A stretch of DNA of 64,000 nucleotides from Bufo bufo (GCF_905171765.1 NC_053393.1:67735371-67799370); one strand, 5' to 3'; positions 1-11,305 are shown, numbered from the stretch's first letter. Translations and numbers: made by a program. The notes: generated from the sequence alone by a model not told the origin.

Positions 1-774
1 GGGTGGGGCAGAAGTTTCCAGTGGGTTCTAGTTCTAAGCTAGACAGGAGAGGAGCAAGGTGGGGCATGCTTAGGCGTGCCTATGCCGGCCAGAGCACCCT
101 AAGCTCTGCTTGCCATGAAGAAAAATGTCTGGAAGCCATAGGGGCCAGCGGAATAGTTCTTCGGCCACCATAAGAGAAATCAGCAAGAGGAATAATTCTT
201 TGGCTGAAAAGAAGTTGTTTACTGAGTGTCAGGAGGGGAATAACACTCGACGGCACCCCATTCAAGGATACCAGGGCAAATCAGAAGTACAGGAACCAGA
301 ATTTAGTGCAGCACAGAGAAAGAAAGTAAAGTACTTAAGCAAGCCTGTCAGTACAGCAGAGACAGAGAGAAGGCAGAGATATTGAGTTTGACTGGCAGTT
401 TATGCCAAAGCCTGCCGGGACCAAGACAAAGCCTGCAAATAGTTTGGATGAAAGTTTATTCAAGTTAAGCTGCCATTGACTTTCACCACAAGGTCTGCAC
501 TCAAGTTATTTTAACTTCATCCCTCAATTATTCCCCCTTTTCAATGCTTCGGAGCAAAGCCTGAGGTCCCACTGTATCCAGGTAGGAGCACCGTGACACA
601 TATAGGCTGCACCAAACTACTCGGCATTCCAATTAAACCTGGAACGCGATAGGGCCCTGGGGGGGGGCGGCACGTTGCAGATTGCAATTTGGGCACTCGG
701 TCTCTAAAAGGTTTTCCATCACTGAACTATAGTGTAAGCTAAAAGCAATCAGAAGATCGCATATTCCAGCCTCC
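1..774. other. Unassigned left edge
   Basis: I recognise no gene or repeat here. An 86-codon open frame at 125-385 (+) has no recognisable domain and is within chance expectation. A G run lies near 660. Confidence 0.4.
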
Positions 775-1605
775 TAAGGGGCCTAAACAATGTTTTAAAA
801 ATTCTTTAAAAAGTTTGAAAAAAATATATAAAAATTTAAATCACACCCCTCCCTTCCCCAGAATTAATAAATAAATAAATAATAAAAAAAAAAACATAAA
901 GATCATGGGCATCGTCACATCACAAAATGCCTGAAATATTAAAATATAAAAATATTTATTCCATAAGGCAAATAGCGTAATGGAAAAAAAAAATCTAAAT
1001 GGCCTATTCACCATTTTTTATATCGCTTAACTTTCCCAAATAAATCTAATAAAATGTGATCAAAAACTCAAAAGTCAAAATGGTATCAATAGAAACTACA
1101 GATCATCCCACAAAATATGAGCGCCCCCCCCCCCATCCCCCCCATCCCCCCCACACACACACAGCTCTGTAAGCATAACTAAAAAAAAAGTTATGGGGTC
1201 AGAAAATGGCAATGAAAAGTTCAAAGTTATTGTTTTCAGTATTAAAACAGTAGAAAAACTATATACTGTAAATGTGGTATGGCTGGATTTGTACTGCCTG
1301 AACCAGAGGATGAAAGTAACAGGTCAGTTTTACCGCATAGGTAACACCGTAGAGACAAAATCCATAAAACTGTGGTGGAATTGCATTTTTTTTCCAATTC
1401 CACCCTATATGGAACTTTTTTTCCCGCTTCCCACTACATCGTATGCAATATTAAGTGGTGCCGTAAGAAAATGCAGCTTGTCCCGCAAAAAACAATCCCC
1501 CATATAGCTATGTGAATGGAAAAATACAAGAAAGTCATGACTCTGGGAAGACAGGGAGGAAAAGTGACAACGCAAAAACAAAAAAAATCCTCTGGGACTC
1601 ACGTG
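775..1605. repeat. AT-rich interspersed repeat, family A
   Basis: AT-rich, with blocks such as a 'gatcatcccacaaaatatgagc' type segment near 1100 that recur near 13967 and in the tandem units at 46.2-47.6 kb. The shared order of blocks shows one dispersed family with no intact coding frame. I cannot name the family. The open frames across it (for example 1193-1507) are not conserved between copies. Confidence 0.5.
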
Positions 1606-1609
1606 GTTA

Positions 1610-2125
1610 AAAAGGTTTTCTGGGAGCTTACCGTAATATTAGTAGCTTGTCCTCAAGATAGGTTATCAATATCTGATTGGTGGGCTGTCACGTTCATCGG
1701 TCACATGGCCTATGTGCAGCTCAGTCCCATTTAGGGTCCATTCACACGTCCGTATGTGTTTTGTGGATCCGCAAAACACGGATAACGGCAATGTGCGCTG
1801 GCACTCTCATAGAAAATGCCTTTTCTTGTCCGCAATTGCGGACAAGATTAGGACATGTTCTATTTTTTTGCGGATGCACATTCCGACCCCATTGAAAATG
1901 AATGGGTCTGCACCTGTTCCGCAAAATTGCGGAACGGATGCAGACCCATTTTGAAGACTTGTGAATGGATCTGGGCTGCAATACCATGCACGGCCACTAT
2001 AGAATGCACGGCACTGTGCTTGGCTTCAGTGGCTTCTTCAGACAGCTGATCACGCAGGTGTGCCGAGAGTCCGACCCTGACCGATCAGATATTGGTGTCC
2101 CGTTCTTTAAAAGGGAGACAGGCCA
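1610..2125. repeat. Foldback repeat with nested MITE
   Basis: The left part (aagataggttatcaatatc near 1655) and right part (ccgatcagatattggtg near 2080) resemble the arms of the foldback copies at 39.3-39.7 and 54.56-55.05 kb. Between them, about 1731-1975 is a second palindromic repeat with TTTGCGGATCCGC-like blocks, related to 13398-13720 and 46564-46846. The layout suggests one element inserted into another. Confidence 0.45.
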
Positions 2126-2855
2126 CATCCATCACTAAGGAAAATTTCCAGGGACTGTTTTTACTCAAATGTGGTCATCAGAAAAACAACAACCAGTAGA
2201 TGACCAATATAAAATCCTTTCATTTGGGCCCAGTATTCAGATCTTCATGTGTCACTCGAGCAGTGCCCCATAGTCTCTTTCTTTCCCCCAAAAAAGCAGC
2301 GCCACTCATGGGCAGTTTCAAGATTTGCAGCTCAGCCTCCTACAAGTAAATGCTGCAGTACCAGACAAAGCCAGTAGACACGTGTGGCGCTGTTTCTAAA
2401 AACATCTTTTTTTTTTCTAATTTTATATATCGTAACACCTTTAAAAGGGGAAATCCACCCAAAAAAAAGATTTTGTGTTTACTTTCCTTCTGGCTATATT
2501 CATTTCTATACATGTATTCCCAACCAACCAAAGCTGTGCCCATAACCGTCATCGTCATTATGGAGTAATTGTATATTGGAAATGGCAAATAACTGTCAGC
2601 AATCTTCCTTGCACTTTGTATACAGTTTTGCCTTAAGAATTTAAGGGTCACGACTGCCATTTGTCTAGGTCCCTCACAGCAACGTCTGTTTTCTCAAGTC
2701 CTTGATGTGTTGAGCAGAATCCCTGAGCCACATTCCAGACATTCAAATAATGGACACTGAAACCCACGGTGAAGACGGCCGACCACCAGTCACTGTGCTG
2801 AAAATCTGTCCACTGATTCTATGTTTCTATTGGGTTATCTTCAAAAGGGCAAATC
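2126..2855. other. Unassigned intergenic sequence
   Basis: No repeat family or exon is recognised. The 106-codon minus frame at 2340-2660 has no domain and reads through homopolymer tracts. Confidence 0.35.
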
Positions 2856-2864
2856 ATTTAAAGG

Positions 2865-3366
2865 GGTTGTCCCATGAAAAATATTCTACAGTTTTCAAAC
2901 CATCACCTGGACCTGAATACTTTTGTAATTGCATGTAATTAAAAATTTAGAATAGCCACTGAATTATTCAATAAAATGTCTCTGTATAGCACCACCTGCT
3001 GTTTGTTCTTTTCCTTATTTTCTGTCCGTCTTACTGAGCTGGTCGCACATGCTCAGTTTAAATCTTCAACTGCCACCAGCCATCTGTTCTGTTAGAAGTT
3101 GTGGCAGTTACAAGGAGAGAGTTGCAGCAGAAAGGACACGTCCCCTGAGCTGCAGCAGAAAGGACACGTCCCCTGAGCTGCAGCAGAAAGGACACGTCCC
3201 CTGAGCTGTCAGGCTGAAGATAACCTAGCAGAGCAATGAATGGGGAGATCTCTGGATCCATGTGAGGTACAGGGCTGGTTCTAGCTTTGTTAGAAAAGTA
3301 TTGTTATGTACTATATGAGGTCTGATTTTCATTTTTTTTTACATCCATCATGGAATATCCCTTGTA
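2865..3366. repeat. TTAA-type MITE, family B copy 1
   Basis: Starts in TTTAAAGGGGTTGTCCCATG and ends near a diverged GAATATCCCTTGTAA. The same internal blocks (ttctacagttttcaaacc, agcgccacctgctgtt-like, gagatctctggatccatgtgagg) occur at 56475-56896 and 60880-61364. The TTAA at the ends of the better copies suggests a TTAA target duplication. Confidence 0.6.
3125..3208. repeat. Three tandem 28-bp copies
   Basis: About three copies of a 28-bp unit beginning gagctgcagcagaaagga lie inside the family B MITE. The sister copies near 56700 and 61150 keep fewer units, so the number varies between copies. Confidence 0.75.
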
Positions 3367-3429
3367 ATGAGCATCTGTCAACATGATCAAACCAGAAATA
3401 CAGCCTGGTAGTGTAGATCATGGGGAATA

Positions 3430-3805
3430 AGGCTTTGTTCACACCTCAGTGAATCACGGATGCGTGCTGCCCCTGTTCTCTAGCACACGTACCCATTGAT
3501 TTTAATGTGTTTGTTCAGAGATCAGTGGTTTTTCCACGGACCGTGGGTCAATGGAAAAATACAGGGGCATGTACCACTTTGGTCACATCCATTGAAGTCT
3601 ATGGGTGCTTGATAAAGCAAGGACATCCGTGTTTTTCGCAGACAATTAGTAGGAGATCCTCTGGATATTAATTTTCAGCTGAGCAGGATGAGACACAAAG
3701 AGCAAAAACAGACACACGGACCAAACACGGATTCTTCATGGATGAAACACGAACGGATTTTACATAGAAATTAAATGGAGACGGAAATGTGAACGAGGCC
3801 TAATG
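3430..3805. repeat. Diverged foldback MITE (family C-like)
   Basis: Inverted ends (ggctttgttcacacctc and gtgaacgaggcctaatg) enclose blocks with 'acacggatgcg' and 'tcacggatgcgtgc' style motifs typical of the TTA-flanked foldback repeats elsewhere in the window. Confidence 0.45.
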
Positions 3806-4140
3806 AGCCCATTCTCTCTACAATCGCTATTATTGGTGCCAGGAAATTCTTATCTTTAGGCCCCTTTCACACGAGCGAGTTTTCCGCGCGGGTGCAATGC
3901 GTGAGGTGAACGCATTACACCCGCACTGAATCCGGACCTATTCATTTCTATGGGGCTATGCACACGAGCGGTGATTTTCACGCATCACTCGTGCGTTGCG
4001 TGAAAATCGCAGCATGTTCTATATTCTGCGTTTTTCACGCAACGCAGGCCCCAAGCAAGTGCGGATGCGGTGTGATTTTCACGCACGGTTGCTAGGAGAC
4101 GATTGGGATGGGGACCCGATCATTATTATTTTCCCTTATA

Positions 4141-5703
4141 CAGGGAGTGCAGAATTATTAGGCAAGTTGTATTTTTGAGGATTAATTTTATTATTGAACA
4201 ACAACCATGTTCTCAATGAACCCAAAAAACTCATTAATATCAAAGCTGAATATTTTTGGAAGTAGTTTTTAGTTTGTTTTTAGTTTTAGCTATTTTAGGG
4301 GGATATCTGTGTGTGCAGGTGACTATTACTGTGCATAATTATTAGGCAACTTAACAAAAAACAAATATATACCCATTTCAATTATTTATTTTTACCAGTG
4401 AAACCAATATAACATCTCAACATTCACAAATATACATTTCTGACATTCAAAAACAAAACAAAAACAAATCAGTGACCAATATAGCCACCTTTCTTTGCAA
4501 GGACACTCAAAAGCCTGCCATCCATGGATTCTGTCAGTGTTTTGATCTGTTCACCATCAACATTGCGTGCAGCAGCAACCACAGCCTCCCAGACACTGTT
4601 CAGAGAGGTGTACTGTTTTCCCTCCTTGTAAATCTCACATTTGATGATGGACCACAGGTTCTCAATGGGGTTCAGATCAGGTGAACAAGGAGGCCATGTC
4701 ATTAGATTTTCTTCTTTTATACCCTTTCTTGCCAGCCACGCTGTGGAGTACTTGGACGCGTGTGATGGAGCATTGTCCTGCATGAAAATCATGTTTTTCT
4801 TGAAGGATGCAGACTTCTTCCTGTACCACTGCTTGAAGAAGGTGTCTTCCAGAAACTGGCAGTAGGACTGGGAGTTGAGCTTGACTCCATCCTCAACCCG
4901 AAAAGGCCCCACAAGCTCATCTTTGATGATACCAGCCCAAACCAGTACTCCACCTCCACCTTGCTGGCGTCTGAGTCGGACTGGAGCTCTCTGCCCTTTA
5001 CCAATCCAGCCACGGGCCCATCCATCTGGCCCATCAAGACTCACTCTCATTTCATCAGTCCATAAAACCTTAGAAAAATCAGTCTTGAGATATTTCTTGG
5101 CCCAGTCTTGACGTTTCAGCTTGTGTGTCTTGTTCAGTGGTGGTCGTCTTTCAGCCTTTCTTACCTTGGCCATGTCTCTGAGTATTGCACACCTTGTGCT
5201 TTTGGGCACTCCAGTGATGTTGCAGCTCTGAAATATGGCCAAACTGATGGCAAGTGGCATCTTGGCAGCTGCACGCTTGACTTTTCTCAGTTCATGGGCA
5301 GTTATTTTGTGCCTTGGTTTTTCCACATGCTTCTTGCGACCCTGTTGACTATTTTGAATGAAACGCTTGATTGTTCGATGATCACGCTTCAGAAGCTTTG
5401 CAATTTTAAGAGTGCTGCATCCCTCTGCAAGATATCTCACTATTTTTGACTTTTCTGAGCCTGTCAAGTCCTTCTTTTGACCCATTTTGCCAAAGGAAAG
5501 GAAGTTGCCTAATATTTATGCACACCTAATATAGGGTGTTGATGTCATTAGATCACACCCCTTCTCATTACAGAGATGCACATCACCTAATATGCTTAAT
5601 TGGTAGTAGGCTTTCGAGCCTATACAGCTTGGAGTAAGACAACATGCATAAAGAGGATGATGTGGTCAAAATACTCATTTGCCTAATAATTCTGCACGCA
5701 GTG
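4141..5703 (-). mobile_element. Tc1-like transposon, DD37E type, full length
   Basis: The element is 1563 bp. Its inverted ends share the block gtgcagaattattaggcaa, and TA duplications lie outside them at 4139-4140 and 5704-5705. It interrupts the palindromic centre (ttttcccttata / aacatggttataaggg) of the foldback repeat. It holds one uninterrupted transposase gene on the minus strand. The length, single ORF and D-37-E spacing match what I remember of the vertebrate TRT group of Tc1/mariner elements; that name is from memory. Confidence 0.92.
4469..5485 (-). CDS. Tc1/mariner transposase, DD37E, apparently intact
   Basis: A 338-residue transposase that would cut and paste its own element at TA sites in the nucleus. 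Residues 1-110 are helix-turn-helix DNA-binding material (EKSKIVRYLAEG, STLKIAKLLKRDHRTIKRF). The catalytic domain follows: LWTDEMRV gives D144, MQDNAPSHA gives D237 and [11 protein letters not shown] gives E275, with 37 residues between the last two. The glycine-rich box QQGGGGVLVWAG sits at about 175-184. The start is the first ATG inside the terminal repeats and the reading frame has no stop or shift, so it is the best-preserved transposase in the window. Whether it is active cannot be told from sequence alone. It has no relation to the host gene. Confidence 0.93.
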   Translation of the reverse strand: MGQKKDLTGSEKSKIVRYLAEGCSTLKIAKLLKRDHRTIKRFIQNSQQGRKKHVEKPRHKITAHELRKVKRAAAKMPLAISLAIFQSCNITGVPKSTRCAILRDMAKVRKAERRPPLNKTHKLKRQDWAKKYLKTDFSKVLWTDEMRVSLDGPDGWARGWIGKGQRAPVRLRRQQGGGGVLVWAGIIKDELVGPFRVEDGVKLNSQSYCQFLEDTFFKQWYRKKSASFKKNMIFMQDNAPSHASKYSTAWLARKGIKEENLMTWPPCSPDLNPIENLWSIIKCEIYKEGKQYTSLNSVWEAVVAAARNVDGEQIKTLTESMDGRLLSVLAKKGGYIGH

Positions 5704-5865
5704 TAACATGGTTATAAGGGAAAATAATAGCATTCAGAATACAGAATACAGAGTACAATAGGGCTGGAGGGGTTAAAAAAAAATATAACTCACCTTAATC
5801 CACTTGATCGCGCAGCCCAGCTTCTCTTCTGTCTTCATTTTTGCTGTGCACAGGAAAAGGACCTT

Positions 5866-5965
5866 TGATGACGTCACTGCGCTCATCACATGGTCTGTCA
5901 CATGACCCATCATCATGGTAAAAGATCATGTGATGGACCATGTGATGAGCCCAGTGACGTCATCA
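5866..5965. promoter_or_regulatory. Paired TGACGTCA palindromes in the foldback arms
   Basis: TGACGTCA, the consensus CRE/ATF site, occurs at 5869-5876 and 5955-5962, mirrored about the centre of the palindrome. The related copy at 55.9 kb keeps the left site (55894-55901); its right partner is mutated to TGACGCCA. Binding is not shown. The pairing follows from the inverted-repeat structure. Confidence 0.35.
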
Positions 5966-6536
5966 AAGGTTCTATTCCTGTGCACAGCAAAGATGAAGAG
6001 ATGCCGGCTGCGCGAACAAGTGGATTAAGGTGAGTTATATTATTTTATTTTATTTTTTAACCCCTCCAGCCCTATTGTACTATGCATTCTGTATTCAGAA
6101 TGCTATTATTTTCCCTTATAACCGTGTTATAAGGGAAAATAATACAATCTACAGAACACCTGACCCACACCCGAACTTCTGTGAAGAAGTCCGGGTTCGG
6201 GTCTGGGTACCAAACATGCCGATTTTTCTCACACGCAGTCTCACGCATTACAATGTTTTGCACCCGCGCGGAAAAAACGCAAACATGGAACGCAATCGCA
6301 GTGAAAACTGACTTGTTTTAGTGTCAAAATTGCACCATTTCCCCTGAACGCATCCGGCCCCAATCCGCAACGCCCGTGTGAAAGGGGCCTTAGTTGATCT
6401 GACGCTCTCAGCATTAATTAGTGTAGGAGTATCAGGTACTTATGCCCCTGGCCAGCGGCCACAGGTCCCCTCCTGAATTCAACTGTATCCTCAGGACGGT
6501 GATTGAGTTGAATACTGCAGCAAAGGTGGCAGTATT

Positions 6537-7740
6537 TTGTGCTGCTGTGGTATTTGGTTCTGGTAGGGTGGTATTTTATGCTGCACTGTGGTACTTGGTT
6601 CTGCTGGGGTGGTATTTTGTTCTGCACTAAGGTATTTGGTTCTGGTGAGGTGGTATTTTATGCTGGACTGTGGTATTTGGTTCTGGTGAGGTGGTGTTGT
6701 ATGCTAGACTGTGGTATTTGGTTCTGCTAGGACGGTATTTTGTGCTGCACTGTGGTATTTGGTTCTGCTAGGACGGTATTTTGTGCTGCACTGTGGTATT
6801 TGGTTCTGGTGGGGCGGTATTTTGTGCTGCACTGTGGTATTTGGTTCTGGTAGGGTGGTATTTAGTGCTGCACTGTGTTATTTGGTTCTGGTGGGGCAGT
6901 ATTTTGTGCTGCACTGTGTTATTTAGTTCTGGTGGGGCAGTATTTTGTGCTGCACTGTGGTATTTGGTTCTGGTGGGGCAGCTTTTTTGTGCTGCACTGT
7001 GGTATTTAGTTCTGGTGGGGCAGTATTTTGTGCTGCACTGTGGTATTTGGTTCTGGTAGGGTGGTATTTTGTGCTGCACTGTGGTATTTGGTTCTGGTAG
7101 GGTGGTATTTAGTGCTGCACTGTGTTATTTGGTTCTGGTGGGGCAGTATTTTGTGCTGCACTGTGGTATTTAGTTCTGGTGGGGCAGTATTTTGTGCTGC
7201 ACTGTGGTATTTGGTTCTGGTGGGGCAGTATTTTGTGCTGCACTGTGGTATTTGGTTCTGGTGGGGCAGCTTTTTTGTGCTGCACTGTGGTATTTAGTTC
7301 TGGTGGGGCAGTATTTTGTGCTGCACTGTGGTATTTGGTTCTGGTGGGGCAGTATTTTGTGCTGCACTGTGGTATTTGGTTCTGGTGGGGCAGTATTTTG
7401 TGCTGCACTGTGGTATTTGGTTCTGGTGGGGCAGTATTTAGTGCTGCACTGTGGTATTTGGTTCTGGTGGGGCAGTATTTAGTGCTGCACTGTGTTATTT
7501 AGTTCTGGTGGGGCAGTATTTTGTGCTGCAGTGTGGTATTTGGTTCTGGTGGGGCAGTATTTTGTGCTGCACTGTGGTATTTGGTTCTGGTGGGGCAGTA
7601 TTTAGTGCTGCACTGTGGTATTTGGTTCTGGTGGGGCAGTATTTAGTGCTGCACTGTGTTATTTAGTTCTGGTGGGGCAGTATTTTGTGCTGCAGTGTGG
7701 TATTTGGTTCTGGTGGGGTGATATTTGGTGCTGCACTAAG
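6537..7740. repeat. Minisatellite, 41-bp unit, about 29 copies
   Basis: The unit contains tgctgcactgtggtatttgg and ttctggtggggcag, with an exact 41-bp period (for example 7321 to 7362). Edge units are the most diverged (aggtatttgg at 6630, ctagactgtgg at 6705) and central units are near identical, as expected for a VNTR. 41 is not a multiple of 3, so all frames are open by chance and the 60-126 codon frames on both strands are artefacts. Confidence 0.95.
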
Positions 7741-8483
7741 CTATTGCTGCCCAGCGCCTACTTGTGTTGTCCCTCCTCCTATCAATTTAGATTTGCCTAC
7801 AACATGGGGCCACTGTTAGTTTTTTCCAGGGCCACTTTAAGTTCCCAGTCCGCCCCAGTTCCAGAATGTGATTATCATAGTTTCTCGGTCGCTCTATCCT
7901 CTCACATCCCTCTTCATCCATCACACGATGCCCCTCACCTCCGATTCCACCACCTCGTGTTACTCTTTAGGCGGGTGTAGCTATTGGGGTGCAGAGGTGC
8001 CAGGCGCAGCTGGATGGGGGCTGTAACAGATTTTGTACACTGGGCCCCATCGTAGCTGCTGTACTTGCCCCCGTGGTAGTTACGTCCAGATACTGGACAT
8101 CAAATACCAGTTCTAACATGAAGCCATCGCACTGCATTGTGTGCACAGGAGGCGTATCTGAGCCCTGCAGCCGCTGAGCGGGAGCCACGGGGCCCGGAGC
8201 TGGAGGGATTCGCACATAACAAACATGCCTTGGAGCCGAGGTCCACGCTGGGCAGTGAGCGGCACCTGGACTCTTCCCTCACAGGGTAGAAATATCCGGT
8301 CTGGTAATGAATCCTGGAAAACACGGAAATTGTGTTTACAGGAAACTGCACAGGACACGTCAAACAGCGTTCACACACACAGGATACTGCGGGGGTAAAA
8401 ACCACCGGACAAACACTGAAAAAGAGGAAACTACAAAAAAAAAGACTAATGATGGTTTGAAGGCACGTTAGTCCAGGTTCACA
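7741..8483. other. Unassigned, with a piece of dispersed repeat
   Basis: No gene is recognised. Around 7975-8060 there is hAT-MITE-like text (gggtgtagctattggggtgc). The 134-codon minus frame at 8100-8504 spans a repeat boundary and has no domain. Confidence 0.35.
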
Positions 8484-9243
8484 TAAGCCAATCAGCCATA
8501 ACATTAAAACCGTCTATTTCGTATTAAAGGGTTTCTGTCACCTGAAAAATGGGTATTAAACTAGCTGACATTGGCGATGTGCTAATGTCCGCTGAACCTA
8601 ACTAGCCTATTCCTACTTTTATCTCTGCCCCCGTTACTGCAGAAATATAACTTTTATAATATGCTAATTAGCCTCTAGGTGCAGGGGGGGCGTTGACCCT
8701 GCTCCTAGCGGCTCCGTTCTCCCACCTCTGGCCACGCCCTGCTACACTAGATTGACAGGGCCAGGCAGTGTTGGTCTCCTACCTCCGGCCCTGTCTGCCG
8801 TGTAAATCTCGCACCGTTCAGTATTCGGCGCAGGCGCAGTGAGTGAACGGCGCAAGATTTACACTGCAGACTGGGCCGGAGGTAGGAGACCAACACTGCC
8901 TGCCCTGTCAATCTAGTGTAGCAGGGCGTGGCCAGAGGTGGGAGAACGGAGCCGCTAGGAGCCCCCCCCCCCCCCCCCGGCTCCTAGAGGGTAATTAGCA
9001 TATTATAAAAGTTTGTTTTTCTCAATAACGGCGGCAGGCAGTGAGATGGCGCTAATATAGTTATGTTCAGCTGACATTAGCACATCGCTAATGTCAGCCA
9101 GCTTAATACCCATTTTTCAGGTGACAGAAACCCTTTAAGTGCCTTTTATGCCGCCAAAACAGCTCTGATCGACGGTGGCGTGCGCTCCACAGAGCCTCTG
9201 AAGGTGGTATCTGGGACCAAGACGTTAGCAGCAGATCATTTAA
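8484..9243. mobile_element. Tc1-like relic split by a TTAA MITE
   Basis: The left fragment (caatcagccataacattaaa, 8488-8523) and right fragment (gccgccaaaacagctctgat, 9150-9240) are terminal parts of a Tc1-like element I recognise from fish and amphibian genomes. No transposase frame remains. The MITE at 8528-9134 separates them. Confidence 0.5.
8528..9134. mobile_element. Foldback MITE with TTAA duplication
   Basis: The inverted ends AGGGTTTCTGTCACCTGAAA and its complement are flanked by TTAA at 8524-8527 and 9135-9138. The two arms repeat the same 'ctgacattagc.acatcgc' and 'ggagaacggagccgctagga' blocks in opposite orientation across 607 bp. TTAA duplication is the hallmark of piggyBac-type transposition; no transposase is encoded. 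Confidence 0.8.
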
Positions 9244-9840
9244 AGAGGACCCGTGGCCTCTCCTTGCATTCCCTTTGTAATAACAGTTCTGGAGCATTTT
9301 TTCATATAACTGTATGTTGTGCCGTTCTCCTATTATTCCTACTATAAATCTAGGAATAAATTGGCCACTGAAGGGATTACCATTCTCACCATTCTCCTTG
9401 TCAACGGGGTGTGCCCCTGTACAGGCTGACACTTGCAGCACTGATGGGACGATGTCAGATTGTACAGGGACACCCCCCCCCCCTCCCAAACGGTAACATC
9501 ATTTAGGCCTCATGCACACGACCGTTGTTTTGGTCCGCATGCGAGCCCCAGTTTTTGCGGCTTGGACGCGGACCCATTCACTTCAATGGCAAATAACCTG
9601 TCCTATTCTTGTCCGTTTTGCGGACAAGGATAGGCAGTTATATCAATGGCTGTCCGTGCCGTTCCGCCAATTGCGGAACGCACATGGACGCCTTCCATGT
9701 TTTGCGGATCCCTAATTTGCCGACCGCAAAACACACAACGGTCGTGTGCATGAGGCCTCATTCATAGACTTCTAACAGGAATCATAAAGGAATGACACAA
9801 CACAGAGACATAAGCGTAGATGCTACAGAATTGCCGAAGG
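9243..9840. mobile_element. TTAA foldback MITE (family D) interrupted by a family C MITE
   Basis: AGAGGACCCGTGGCCTCTCC follows TTTAA at 9238-9242. Internal blocks (taataacagttctggagcat, tgtacagggacacccccc) match 12007-12424. The element is broken at 9505-9757 by a palindrome with ends ggcctcatgcacacgaccg and cggtcgtgtgcatgaggcc, then resumes (acttctaacaggaatcataa) and decays. Confidence 0.6.
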
Positions 9841-10090
9841 ATGCTAATCCCTCATCCTCAACCCAATCCCACCATATGACACATGGAGACATCCAGCGCC
9901 TCAACTGATGTATCGGATGTTGATACATGGAATCGGCTCTGGCAGTATTCTCCCGTGCTTCTGTACCACACACAACTGGATCACCATGCATGTGTAATGG
10001 GGCGTTACCAACATGATAACTGTGCTGGCAATGTTAATTAGGAGGCCGTAGAGCAGGGATTGGAGGCCGTTAATCTTAGGAGGCCATAGA
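9841..10090. other. Unassigned
   Basis: No recognisable structure apart from short duplications (ggaggcc and gagcagggat, repeated at 10040-10100). Confidence 0.3.
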
Positions 10091-10225
10091 GCAGGGATGC
10101 TCAACCTGCGGCCCTCCAGCTGTTGTAAAACTACAACTCCCACCATGCCCTGCTGTAGGCTGATAGCTGTAAGCTGTTCGGGCATGCTGGGAGTTGTAGT
10201 TTTGCAACAGCTGGAGGGCCGCAGT
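10091..10225. mobile_element. hAT-type palindromic MITE, right end missing
   Basis: Arms gcggccctccagctgttg and caacagctggagggccgc enclose a second inverted pair (actacaactccca / tgggagttgtagt). The complete relative is at 28775-28921. Here the right terminus after ccgcag is replaced by other sequence. Confidence 0.75.
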
Positions 10226-10239
10226 CGATTTGCTCAAAA

Positions 10240-10950
10240 CTTCCGTCTCCGTACAGCATTAAAATGTATGGGCTCCAGCGAGGTTATCAATGAAGTCTCG
10301 CAGGACTTTGGTGAATAAACTTGGCATTCGATTTTTTTTTATTGAAAACCGTTTTAAAACTTGAATGTGAAGCCGTCTTCTGTACTGAGGTACCGGCCAG
10401 TACTGAGGCCAGCTTCGGATTCCTGTTTTAAAATCAATTTTAAAAATCGAATGCCGAAGTTATTCTCACGAGACTTCGGTGACACTTTATTTCAACTCGC
10501 CGGAGCCCCCATGTCTTTTGATTGAGATCTCGCGCCTGTGCACTTGCGCACATATTTTCCGTTCTTCCAGGCTTGTGTGTGACGGCGCATGCGCACTAGA
10601 CACACGCAATCCCAGAAGAACAGGAAATATCCAGGAAGCGAGTGCGCAGGTGCGGGATCTCAGCGCTAGAACGATGGGTCTAACGCTGTCAATCAAAAGA
10701 CATGGGGGCGTGATTAGGTGCAGAAGGCCGGCATTAGCAATGAACGGGGGCTTAGCAGAAGCAGTGCTCGGAAGGCATAAGCCCGCCTCCGAGTGCTCGA
10801 ACTCCTCATTAGCATATTTTTAGAAGTTGCTTTTTCTGCCTAACCGGACCACTGACATGAGAAATAAAGGTATGTTTTTTGTCGCCATCGTCGGCCCTAC
10901 CACGATATATGCCGGGTAGGGTAGACCTGATCTGGGTGACAGAGTCTCTT
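10240..10950. repeat. Overlapping foldback repeats
   Basis: Two inverted pairs are visible: tggcattcgattttt / aaaaatcgaatgccgaag (10321-10460), and catgtcttttgattgaga / tcaatcaaaagacatggg (10510-10710). They look like MITE arms. The right edge falls near agtctctttaatac at 10942. Confidence 0.5.
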
Positions 10951-10954
10951 TAAT

Positions 10955-11305
10955 ACAAGCCACTTACTAATGTTCTGTGATTGTCTATATTGCTTCCTAT
11001 GCTAGCTTGATTCATTTTTCCATTACATTATACACTGCTTGCACACTATAGGAAAAAAGATCGGCCCCTCTGGCGGCCGGGACCATGGGAGTGCACATAG
11101 GCTAGTGCTTTTTCTTATAGTGTGCAAGCATGACCACCACTGATGGATTGCAGGGTGGTCGTAACCATGGATATGAGAAGTATATAATGTAATGGAAAGA
11201 TGAATCCAGCCAGCAAAGGAGGCAATATGGACAATCACAATACATTAGTGAGTGCCTTGTATTAACTTTGTCTACATGATAAATGCCTTTTGCTGAAGTG
11301 AGACA
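10955..11305. repeat. Foldback repeat, family E copy 1
   Basis: Contains tacactgcttgcacactata and its complement near 11115, plus ggcaatatggacaatcacaa at 11221. The same blocks form a more complex copy at 59283-59830. Confidence 0.55.

Larger units (their letters stand above)
3862..6393. mobile_element. Foldback MITE (family C) split by a DD37E transposon
   Basis: The ends are ggcccctttcacacgagcg and cgtgtgaaaggggcc, inside TTA on both sides (ctttaggcccc and ggggccttag). Without the 1.56 kb transposon at 4141-5703 the element is about 970 bp. It is largely one palindrome, including arms with ttattttcccttata. A second copy is at 55552-56473. The 3-bp TTA flank suggests a PIF/Harbinger-type non-autonomous element; this is inference, since no transposase is present. 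Confidence 0.7.

Noticed and set aside
125..385. 86-codon frame at the window edge as a gene
   Set aside because: Compositionally ordinary, no domain, no splice or promoter signal.
6539..7980. A dozen overlapping 60-126 codon frames on both strands
   Set aside because: They are translations of a 41-bp tandem array; the period is not a multiple of three, so every frame is open. No start context or conserved domain.
8100..8504. 134-codon minus frame with hydrophobic stretch
   Set aside because: Crosses from unassigned sequence into a Tc1 terminal fragment; no homology, no splice context.
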